Shown here: one piece after another, positions 32,160-39,203 of the stretch
Numbering within the stretch: position 1 is the stretch's first letter
Layout: each line of letters opens with the position of its first letter
Source: Halobacillus litoralis
GTDB taxonomy: Bacteria > Bacillota > Bacilli > Bacillales > Halobacillaceae
Assembly: GCF_004101865.1 (NCBI RefSeq)
Contig: NZ_CP026119.1
Location: 62,001-126,000, forward strand
DNA: 64,000 bases
Direction: 5' to 3'
The notes under the pieces: model-generated
Told to the model about the DNA's origin: nothing
The model's input: only the letters and a program-made list of their open reading frames with translations
The model's database searches: none
Translations under genes and position numbers: made by a program

Positions 32160-33688
32160 GAACTTTTGACAAAATATTTCCTAAAGAAGCAGAAGGCATC
32201 GATATGAGGGTAACAGAAGATGCCCAGCCTTATGATCCGTCCAAGTGGTTAACAAAACAGATTGAGAAGAAAGGATTGGACTCAAATACAGTCACCACCT
32301 TTCAAAGGAAAAAATCATTTAATGCCATTTGTGAACTTGTAAGGAAACACCTTGATACATCTAATGAATCAGGAATCCAATCGGAAGAGCAAAAAAGGAA
32401 AGATGCGGAGAGGTTGGAACTTCAACATAAAGCAGTTATTGGTGACCAGGCAGCTATGAATTATTTCGTAGCACAGATTAATGAAGTGTTACGAAAAATT
32501 AATGTCACCTCCGGGGATTTTCCTGGATTTTATGATTCTCTAGGGGAAGCCATATTCCACGAAGTATGGGGGGTAAGCGTTCTTCATAAGTGGGAGATTT
32601 ATCCTCAATCAGAAGCAGCTGTTATCCGTGGAAGAGAGCTATGGATTGATATTGACGGGGATTTTGTAAAGCAGGAGGAAGAATTCGGAGACGATGATGT
32701 TGTACAGAGAGTTAAGAGAACTTTTACTTTACGGACTAAAGATGCAGTCATTAACGAGCAGAGTCCAGAGCTTGAAATAGAAAGAGAAGATGGTAGTCGT
32801 ATAACAATGATTCAACAACCAAGATCCCGCCAGGACTACATAATGTTTCGCCGCTTCATTGTAAAAGATATAAGTCTCGTTGAACAATCACGAAAGAAGA
32901 CAATCAAAGAAGAAGATGTACCCCTTTTCCGAGCATTATCAAGAACGATGCCAAATACCATATTCGCGGGAAGGGTCCGGTCAGCTAAATCGACCTTTAT
33001 GAAATCCATGCTTAGAGAACGCGATTCTTCCTATGTCATTGCTGGGATAGAAAAACACTTTGAGTTGGGATTAACTTCTCAGCTGCCTGATCGTTTATGT
33101 TTTGAAGTACAGGCGAAAGAAGGAGACTTACATGAAGCTATGCCGCGGCTATTAAGGATGGAACACGACTTTATTGTTGTGGGTGAGATTCGCTCTTTAG
33201 AAACGGAAGGCTATATGCAAGCATGTGAACGTGGTGAACGTGGCGCTTATGCTACATATCACCTTACAAAGGTGGACCATGTAGTCAAACAGATCACCAG
33301 ACACGTTTTGGATGAGTTTTCTAACCGTAATTTTGAAAACGAATTGGAGCGTGTGGCTAGGAATTTAGATGTTGTTGTCACAATGGGGACAGACCGCGAC
33401 AGAAGAACAAAACGTGTGCTAGGTGTCACAGAAGTGATTTGGGATGAAGAAAAGAAAGAGGCTCGTACTGTGGACTTAGTAAGATACAGCGAAATTACAA
33501 GGGAATATTACTATTCATCTAACATTTCTAAAGACTTGTTGTACTTGATGGCTCAAGAAAACCTCGAAGAAGCTAAGATATTAATTCAGTTGCTTAAGAA
33601 AAGAGAGAAGGAATCTCCTATGAGTGACCTTGATCGTATCAAGGATACGCTCTTGGACGATTTACTAGGAGGTGAATCCGTTGTTTGA
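32153..33688 (+). CDS. CpaF/TadA-VirB11-like secretion ATPase
   Basis: 511 residues. N-terminal region to about 230, then the secretion ATPase domain with Walker A GRVRSAKST (273-281), Walker B VVGEIRSLE and the His-box-like segment ERGAYATYHLTKV. The normal second Gly of the P-loop (GxxxxGKST) is Ala here. These hexameric ATPases drive assembly of Tad pili or type IV secretion. It overlaps both neighbours (7 and 8 bases), so its product is made in step with the platform proteins. Confidence 0.85.
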   Translation: MVRTFDKIFPKEAEGIDMRVTEDAQPYDPSKWLTKQIEKKGLDSNTVTTFQRKKSFNAICELVRKHLDTSNESGIQSEEQKRKDAERLELQHKAVIGDQAAMNYFVAQINEVLRKINVTSGDFPGFYDSLGEAIFHEVWGVSVLHKWEIYPQSEAAVIRGRELWIDIDGDFVKQEEEFGDDDVVQRVKRTFTLRTKDAVINEQSPELEIEREDGSRITMIQQPRSRQDYIMFRRFIVKDISLVEQSRKKTIKEEDVPLFRALSRTMPNTIFAGRVRSAKSTFMKSMLRERDSSYVIAGIEKHFELGLTSQLPDRLCFEVQAKEGDLHEAMPRLLRMEHDFIVVGEIRSLETEGYMQACERGERGAYATYHLTKVDHVVKQITRHVLDEFSNRNFENELERVARNLDVVVTMGTDRDRRTKRVLGVTEVIWDEEKKEARTVDLVRYSEITREYYYSSNISKDLLYLMAQENLEEAKILIQLLKKREKESPMSDLDRIKDTLLDDLLGGESVV

Positions 33689-34670
33689 TTTAAAACTTGA
33701 TCTTTTCTTCCATTGGTTTTGGGGTGATGGGATATTTTATCTTCTATATATTACCCTTACTCTTACCATCATTAGCACATTAAACGTACTTATGGCAGCT
33801 CCTATGAAAGAACGTTATGGCCAATGGCAACATATGTATCGCCTTCGAAAAATTAGGGTGAACGCTGCAAAAGAAAAAGAAACATATGCTAATCCCTTAT
33901 TAAATCATTTGTTCCTACTTAACAAAGCAGTAAGAAAAGGTGAGGGCGATGTATTGTCATTCTTGATCATAACAGGCTTACTATTCGTTGCTACTTTTTC
34001 TTTTACCATCTATCAATTTACCGATTTCGTTTTATCTTTAGTGATATCAATTCTAGCTAGCTTGGTTCCATACCTCTTCCTTGTTATGAGGCTCCAGAAG
34101 TTAAGGCATTTAATGGAGGAGGATTTTCTGAATATTGTTCAAAGCTTAACTCATAATTACAATGCGAACCAATACGACATGTACTACTCCCTTGTAGCAA
34201 CTCAAAAAAATATTCGAGATAAAAAACTAAGGTCAGTAATGCTGAATCTCATTTCGGATTTACATGCAGCTAAAAATGAGGAAGAGCTACGCAGGGCTAT
34301 AGATGTATTTATATACACAGCTGGAACAAGTTGGGCGAAAAGATTAGGAAACATCATTATAAAGTCTTACTTAAATAATGAAAATGTTTTGCAAACTTTA
34401 CTAAAACTCACAAGACAAATCGAAAAGACTGAGGAGATGTTAGAGCAAGAAAAGTCCCATACTGCTGATGTGGTCCTTACTGGCTATTCAACAGTACCAA
34501 TATTTATTGCATCGCTTATTTTGGGATATTACATGAGTGGCGCACAAGATTGGGTGAGTTTACAGTTTCACAATCAATGGAGTTTATTGTTTTTTACTTT
34601 GAGTTTAATAGGAGTTGTGTTTTCTGTAATCACTGCTGTATTGATTAAGCGTCCTAAAAACGATTTATAA
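33681..34670 (+). CDS. TadB-like inner-membrane platform protein
   Basis: About 329 residues from TTG 33681, eight bases after GGAGG; GTG 33672 is part of the site region. Membrane helices near the start, middle and end flank a cytoplasmic helical T2SSF-type domain (QSLTHNYNANQYDMYYSLVA). Such proteins form the membrane platform on which the CpaF ATPase works. Start overlaps the end of the ATPase gene. Confidence 0.75.
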   Translation: MFDLKLDLFFHWFWGDGIFYLLYITLTLTIISTLNVLMAAPMKERYGQWQHMYRLRKIRVNAAKEKETYANPLLNHLFLLNKAVRKGEGDVLSFLIITGLLFVATFSFTIYQFTDFVLSLVISILASLVPYLFLVMRLQKLRHLMEEDFLNIVQSLTHNYNANQYDMYYSLVATQKNIRDKKLRSVMLNLISDLHAAKNEEELRRAIDVFIYTAGTSWAKRLGNIIIKSYLNNENVLQTLLKLTRQIEKTEEMLEQEKSHTADVVLTGYSTVPIFIASLILGYYMSGAQDWVSLQFHNQWSLLFFTLSLIGVVFSVITAVLIKRPKNDL

Positions 34671-34681
34671 GGAGGGAAGGT

Positions 34682-35590
34682 ATGGATGAAGTCTTAGTCT
34701 TTAAAATTCTTCCGTATTTCTCATACGGGTTGTTCATCATCCTTGCTTTATCTTCTGGGGTACTCATCTATTCTGGTCTTTCAAGCAGAACGGAGAGACT
34801 TCAAACTCGATTAAGAATAAGGCAATCTGTGAAAGAAAACAATGAAAAATTGTCACTGATGGCTGAGAAATCTAAAGCTGAAGGATGGCTGAAAGAAGCC
34901 GAATATCCCTTTAAAGTGAACGCCTTTAAATACAATATCTTTTTATATGGGTTAATCCTGGTTCTAATCTTTAACTATATAGTGGTACCTATTGCCATTG
35001 GTGAAACCATTAGTCCTTGGACTTACATTATTCTTTTAACGCTTTACGTATTTTTACTACCGAATAATCCATATTCAATATTCGTGTATATAGTTAAAAG
35101 AGTTATTGATTATCGCGTGTCTAAAAAGAATGCCGAAGTTTTTATGCTTTATGATCTCCTTATTAATGAGCTTGAAATGATGACCACAACACGGATCAAC
35201 TCTTATAACCTTCTACGAGGGATGAAACCTTATTTTGAAGTGATTAGTGGATCATTTACTAAGCTTTTAACCACTTGGAGTAGTGATGAAGGGCCGGAAA
35301 AAGCATTGGATAAATTCGCCATAGATATAGGAACAAAAGAAGCGGAATCACTAGCTAATGTTATCAAGACACTAGATGATGTGGAACGTCACACCGCCAT
35401 TGAATCATTAAAGGGGATGAATGATATGTTCGTCCAGTCTCAAATTGAAAATTACAGAAGAAGACGTAAAGTTACGACGGACCTTGCCTCGCTACCAATT
35501 CAGGCCACTCATAGGATTATCATCTTGAATATAATTATTGTTATCGTCGTTATGGTCAGCGTTCTCATGGATGCCAATAGTTCCATGTAA
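34682..35590 (+). CDS. TadC-like inner-membrane platform protein
   Basis: 302 residues, ATG 34682 after GGAGGG. Helices at about 10-30, 85-130 and 280-300, with a cytoplasmic T2SSF-like segment (LINELEMMTTTRINSYNLLR). It pairs with the TadB-like protein in the pilus platform, as in Tad operons where tadB and tadC are adjacent. Confidence 0.75.
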   Translation: MDEVLVFKILPYFSYGLFIILALSSGVLIYSGLSSRTERLQTRLRIRQSVKENNEKLSLMAEKSKAEGWLKEAEYPFKVNAFKYNIFLYGLILVLIFNYIVVPIAIGETISPWTYIILLTLYVFLLPNNPYSIFVYIVKRVIDYRVSKKNAEVFMLYDLLINELEMMTTTRINSYNLLRGMKPYFEVISGSFTKLLTTWSSDEGPEKALDKFAIDIGTKEAESLANVIKTLDDVERHTAIESLKGMNDMFVQSQIENYRRRRKVTTDLASLPIQATHRIIILNIIIVIVVMVSVLMDANSSM

Positions 35591-35623
35591 TTATATTCAA
35601 ACTTTTATAAAGGAGGTGGTTTA

Positions 35624-35758
35624 TTGAATACGACCATAAGTACATTCATGAAGATTGCTTTGGTTGCGATTACCATTTCTTCACTTGTATTTGGAGTTTT
35701 GCTAAACAAGGTTAACGAAACGAACACAGATGTACACACCTATATTGAAAGTCATTAA
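35624..35758 (+). CDS. mini-pilin-like peptide 1
   Basis: 44 residues from TTG 35624 with AAAGGAGGTGG upstream. NTTISTFMKIALVAITISSL is a short polar start and a hydrophobic helix, followed by a small polar tail. The first of four paralogues in tandem; the form (about 45-50 residues, one helix near the N-terminus) is that of Flp-type prepilins, although a classical G/XXXXEY prepilin peptidase site is not seen. Likely the fibre subunit or minor subunits of the Tad-like structure. Confidence 0.7.
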   Translation: MNTTISTFMKIALVAITISSLVFGVLLNKVNETNTDVHTYIESH

Positions 35759-35773
35759 GTCTGGGGGGAACTC

Positions 35774-35926
35774 ATGAGGAGCACGCTAACCCAATTCATG
35801 AGTATTGCTGCAACTGTAATTATACTTTTCACAATAGTTATAAGTGTTTCTTATGCGGCTTTGGTTGATAAAGACCAAGAACATAGAGACCATTTAAAAA
35901 GTGAATATAACTTACAAATAAAGTAG
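35774..35926 (+). CDS. mini-pilin-like peptide 2
   Basis: 50 residues from ATG 35774 (GGGGGG site). MRSTLTQFMSIAATVIILFT parallels the other members (x-S/T-TL-x-x-FM-x-I). The most divergent of the four, with a basic and acidic tail (DKDQEHRDHLKSEYN) rather than Ser/Thr/Pro. Confidence 0.65.
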   Translation: MRSTLTQFMSIAATVIILFTIVISVSYAALVDKDQEHRDHLKSEYNLQIK

Positions 35927-35942
35927 AGGTGAAAAATAAGCA

Positions 35943-36092
35943 ATGAATACGACCTTAAGTACATTTATGAAGATTGCATTGACGGTCATAACGATTGGTG
36001 CTCTTCTCTTCGGTACTGCTTACACCTTAATTGAAAATGAATCCGGAGATTATGGAGATATAATGGATAGTCACCGCTCCGATTCCTTATAA
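35943..36092 (+). CDS. mini-pilin-like peptide 3
   Basis: 49 residues from ATG 35943. MNTTLSTFMKIALTVITIGA plus LLFGTAYTL is nearly the same as in peptide 4, then an acidic/polar tail. Ribosome site GAGGTG. Same family as peptide 1 and 4. Confidence 0.7.
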   Translation: MNTTLSTFMKIALTVITIGALLFGTAYTLIENESGDYGDIMDSHRSDSL

Positions 36093-36161
36093 AATTACTT
36101 ATTCTGTTTATTTTTAGGGACAACCCTATAATAATAAAAAAATATCTGGAGGTTTTTTAAT

Positions 36162-36317
36162 ATGAACACAACTTTAAGCACTTTTTTCAAAATCGGAATT
36201 ACAGCACTTACTATCGGGATTTTATTGTTTGGGACCGCTTATTCTATGACTGACAGTGAAGCAGAAAGTTATGAAGGTAATACGACTAGCGTAAAGGACC
36301 AACTGCCAACACCTTAA
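36162..36317 (+). CDS. mini-pilin-like peptide 4
   Basis: 51 residues from ATG 36162 with a strong GGAGG. MNTTLSTFFKIGITALTIGI then LLFGTAYSM; tail acidic then Pro-rich (QLPTP). It is followed by a G/C hairpin, so this group may be expressed at a different level from the downstream pseudopilins. Given the best site of the four, it may be the major subunit. Confidence 0.7.
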   Translation: MNTTLSTFFKIGITALTIGILLFGTAYSMTDSEAESYEGNTTSVKDQLPTP

Positions 36318-36330
36318 GTTTTAACTACAT

Positions 36331-36360
36331 TTAAGAGGGGGGACTCCCCCCCCTCTTAAA
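36331..36360. terminator. GC hairpin between mini-pilin and TadE-like genes
   Basis: TTAAGAGGGGGG-ACT-CCCCCCCCTCTTAA: strong short hairpin without a T tail. It may be an mRNA 3'-end stabiliser or a weak terminator separating pilin from pseudopilin expression. Confidence 0.6.
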
Positions 36361-36380
36361 ATTATGGAGGGGAGATACAG

Positions 36381-36752
36381 ATGGCTCTTACATTGGCTAA
36401 ATGGATGAATTTAATCATAGCAGTAAATATCATGTTCGCTCCAATTCTTGCTTATGTCGATAGCAAGCATAGAGCAGCTGTAGAAGTTGTGCTTCAGGAA
36501 GCTTCTAAGCAAGCATCTATAGAGGGGAGATATTCGGATGCACTTATCAGCGATATGAAGAAACAACTAGTTGATAACTATAACTTCGATGAATCTAAGT
36601 TGAACATAACAGCTACACAAACTCTAACAACTCGAGGTAATTACATAAGTGCAAGTATTGAAGCTCCTCGTGGCATTATCTTTGTTTTTAATATTTTCAA
36701 CCAGGGCGCTAGAACCTTTGAAAAAGACACAAGGGTAATGAGTGAATATTAG
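36381..36752 (+). CDS. TadE-like pseudopilin
   Basis: 123 residues, one N-terminal hydrophobic segment (MNLIIAVNIMFAPILAYVD), then a soluble domain of about 90 residues. Length and layout fit TadE/TadF pseudopilins, which prime or anchor Tad pili. ATG 36381 after GGAGGGG. It starts the distal part of the pilus operon together with the next gene. Confidence 0.6.
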   Translation: MALTLAKWMNLIIAVNIMFAPILAYVDSKHRAAVEVVLQEASKQASIEGRYSDALISDMKKQLVDNYNFDESKLNITATQTLTTRGNYISASIEAPRGIIFVFNIFNQGARTFEKDTRVMSEY

Positions 36753-36773
36753 TATTTTTTCTGAGGTGAAAGT

Positions 36774-37268
36774 ATGTCTGAAGTAATTAAAATAATGGTA
36801 CTAATTGTGCTTTTCTCAGGTTTAACAACGCTGCAATACAATATGGATGCTGATGAAACTACGACACGCCAGTTAAAAAACTCTCTAGAGCTAGCTGTTC
36901 ATGATGCTGCGCTTGCTCTTGATGAGTCACAATTATCAAATGGAGAAATTGTGTTTGATCAAGATCAGGCTATAGAACAATTTAAAAGTAGCTTGGAAAA
37001 TAACTTGCAACTGCAATCAGGTGAAGGATACCTGTACACTCCTACAGAGAATTCTTTTTATAAGCATGATTTCTACCTGGAACATCTTGAGTTTCTAGAC
37101 GATAGTAATTCTACGTTTCCATTAGTTTATGAAAATAGCGATTATGATATCTTAGACAAAATTAATGGTCCAAGTATCGTTGCAGTAGTTTCTACAACCT
37201 CTCCTCGATATTTTGCTGGTAATGGAATAACCGCTAGAAAAGCTGTTGTTTATGAATACACTCAATAA
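36774..37268 (+). CDS. TadE/TadF-like pseudopilin
   Basis: 164 residues with an N-terminal helix (IKIMVLIVLFSGLTTLQYN) then a Glu/Asp-rich soluble domain (ALDESQLSNGEIVFDQDQAI). Similar layout to the preceding gene but longer. Probably the second minor pilin. It is the last gene of the Tad-like cluster, after which a new promoter and leader begin. Confidence 0.6.
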   Translation: MSEVIKIMVLIVLFSGLTTLQYNMDADETTTRQLKNSLELAVHDAALALDESQLSNGEIVFDQDQAIEQFKSSLENNLQLQSGEGYLYTPTENSFYKHDFYLEHLEFLDDSNSTFPLVYENSDYDILDKINGPSIVAVVSTTSPRYFAGNGITARKAVVYEYTQ

Positions 37269-37308
37269 CCGCATTAGCTTTAAACCTTCCATGTTTCCCT
37301 AAAAAATG

Positions 37309-37476
37309 GTGAAAAGTAAATAAGTTAGTGATATACTAATCTTGAATTAACTTTCTATTATTTTTTTGCAACCTTTTTGGTTAGCGGGACTATTAAACAT
37401 TAGCGTTCTTTGGAACATGGATTTTAAGATACAGCATGTATCTTTTAGTCTGTTTTCTAAAGGGCGCTTTTTTATT
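37309..37476 (+). promoter_or_regulatory. promoter, covarying-hairpin leader and terminator before the SLH gene
   Basis: Extended TGA-TATACT -10 (37332-37337). Leader hairpin AACC-TTTTT-GGTT then TAGCGGG (37369-37388). Twenty bases on, a terminator with arms GCGTTCTTT / AAAGGGCGC (G-U pairs) and an inner AAGATACA/TATCTT stem ends in T7 at 37476. Same fold as the leaders at 42486 and 44867. Confidence 0.8.
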
Positions 37477-37522
37477 GTCCGAAATAAGAATAGTGGAAAA
37501 TAAAATAATTAGGAGGAATTTG

Positions 37523-39091
37523 ATGAAAAAACTTTTGGGCGTATTCGTGGTAATTACAAGCTTATTAGTATTATCCAGTACAGTGAGTGCAGAAGAAGCA
37601 TTCAAAGACATTAACGGGCATTGGGCAGAAGAAGAAATCTTACAGATGGCCAATGAAGGAATTGTTAAAGGGGTGCCTGGAGGAAACTTTGAACCCAATC
37701 AAGAGATATCAAGAGCAGAGTTCATTGCAATACTGACACGAGTCTTTGATTTTGAGGAATCTAAAAGTGATTTTTCAGATGTAAACGAAGGTGATTGGTT
37801 TTATAAATCCGTAAGTAAAGGATTTAATGAAGGAATAGTTAGTGGTTTTCCTAATGGAACATTTGGACCTAAACAGAATGTTACTAGACAGGACATAGCG
37901 GTTTTTATAGACCGAGCAATTAAAAAGAACGGTGATTTTAGTAAACTTGCTAAGTTAGAATTCAACGACGAGAATGATATTTTTCATTATGCGAAAGATA
38001 GCATCCGTACAATGGTTGCTTATAATCTAATGCAAGGTAAAGGTAACAATAAGGTTGCGCCATTAGATAATGCTAACCGAGCTGAATCAACGGTAATGAT
38101 TTATAGAATGAAAGAACTATTAAGTAGAGAAAGCAATCCAGAGCCTTCTGAACCAGAAGAGCCAAGTGATCCAGAACCGAGTGACCCAGAGCCTTCTGAA
38201 CCAGAAGAGCCAAGTGATCCAGAACCGAGTGACCCGGAGCCTTCTGAACCAGAAGAGCCAAGTGATCCAGAACCGAGTGACCCGGAGCCTTCCGAACCAG
38301 AAGAACCAAGTGATAAGCATTATACTGAAATGACTTTAGAAGAATTAAAAGAAGTCTATGGTCCATATACACTTGTAGAAAGAATTGATGGATATGCTCC
38401 AGGTGTTGGAATAACTACTAGAGACTTAATGGACCGTTATTACGATAAGTTAAATAATCCTGTTTATGATGTACCAGATCCGGAGACTTATATGAAAGAA
38501 AAAGAGAAATCTCTTCAATCTTTAAATGGTCATTACTCCACATGGTATCCAAAGTATGAAGTCATTAGCTATAATGGAATGCCATTTGTAGAATCACCTC
38601 TTTATGACGGGGACTACATTTTGCCATTTAAGTCCAATCAAGCAGACCGTTTATCTATACTTCCAAGAAGTCCTGCAAAAGGTGAAATATTAATTGATTT
38701 GCACACATATAGCGAAGGATTTGCAATATATCAACATGATAATGTAGGTGTGGGGTATTTAGGTGAGACCATGTATCAAAAGAATGGAGTATGGATGGTA
38801 GATAGTCATAGCTTATTTAATAGATTCGGAGATGTATCTACTGGTGCAGAATCACAAACTATTGAGTATAAAAATAGAACTGTAGAAGTTACCAATGGAA
38901 AAACCTTAATAAAAGTAAATGGTTCACAGAAAAACTTGCAAACTTCAGTAGAAAAGAAAAATGATACTTTGTTCGTTCCGCTTAGGGAAGTGGCCAATGA
39001 ATTAGGTTTATATACAAGAGAATATAAACTAGAGTTGGGTAGGTTAGAGGTAGCCACATATGAATTGAAAGCTGATTTTGTAAGAAATTAA
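37523..39091 (+). CDS. secreted S-layer-homology (SLH) surface protein
   Basis: 522 residues from ATG 37523 (AGGAGG). Signal peptide (cleavage near VSA-EEA, residue 25), three SLH domains (about 27-75, 87-140, 150-210; FKDINGHWAEEEI and FPNGTFGPKQNVTR are typical), a Pro/Ser/Glu linker of 48-base DNA repeats (38141-38313), a unique domain of about 190 residues, and a C-terminal copper-amine-oxidase-N-like domain (DTLFVPLREVANELG). SLH domains bind pyruvylated wall polymers, so the protein is displayed on the surface. It is the first gene behind a transfer-type leader and may help mating contact. Confidence 0.88.
   Translation: MKKLLGVFVVITSLLVLSSTVSAEEAFKDINGHWAEEEILQMANEGIVKGVPGGNFEPNQEISRAEFIAILTRVFDFEESKSDFSDVNEGDWFYKSVSKGFNEGIVSGFPNGTFGPKQNVTRQDIAVFIDRAIKKNGDFSKLAKLEFNDENDIFHYAKDSIRTMVAYNLMQGKGNNKVAPLDNANRAESTVMIYRMKELLSRESNPEPSEPEEPSDPEPSDPEPSEPEEPSDPEPSDPEPSEPEEPSDPEPSDPEPSEPEEPSDKHYTEMTLEELKEVYGPYTLVERIDGYAPGVGITTRDLMDRYYDKLNNPVYDVPDPETYMKEKEKSLQSLNGHYSTWYPKYEVISYNGMPFVESPLYDGDYILPFKSNQADRLSILPRSPAKGEILIDLHTYSEGFAIYQHDNVGVGYLGETMYQKNGVWMVDSHSLFNRFGDVSTGAESQTIEYKNRTVEVTNGKTLIKVNGSQKNLQTSVEKKNDTLFVPLREVANELGLYTREYKLELGRLEVATYELKADFVRN
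38141..38313 (+). repeat. 48-bp tandem repeat in the SLH gene
   Basis: A 48-base unit starting GAGCCTTC occurs at 38141, 38189, 38237 and in part at 38285, encoding PEPSEPEEPSDPEPSD. The copies are nearly identical, so copy number is likely to vary between strains. Confidence 0.92.
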
Positions 39092-39097
39092 AAAATA

Positions 39098-39161
39098 AAG
39101 AAAAGGAGTTAATTCTCCTTTTCTTATATAGTTGTTTGCGAAGTGAATTCGAACAACTATA
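39098..39161 (+). terminator. terminator and adjacent dyad between the two surface-protein genes
   Basis: AGAAAAGGAG...CTCCTTTTCT hairpin (39101-39124), directly followed by a second stem ATATAGTTGTT...AACAACTATAT. The next gene lies 40 bases on without a clear new promoter, so read-through is likely needed. Confidence 0.75.
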
Positions 39162-39203
39162 TAAGAAATTAATTCTTTCTTAAATAAACGCTAAGGGGGA
39201 CAT

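Noticed and set aside
38073..38372. Antisense open frames through the SLH linker region
   Set aside because: They exist only because the 48-bp repeat keeps all frames open; no ribosome site, and the sense frame is clearly coding.
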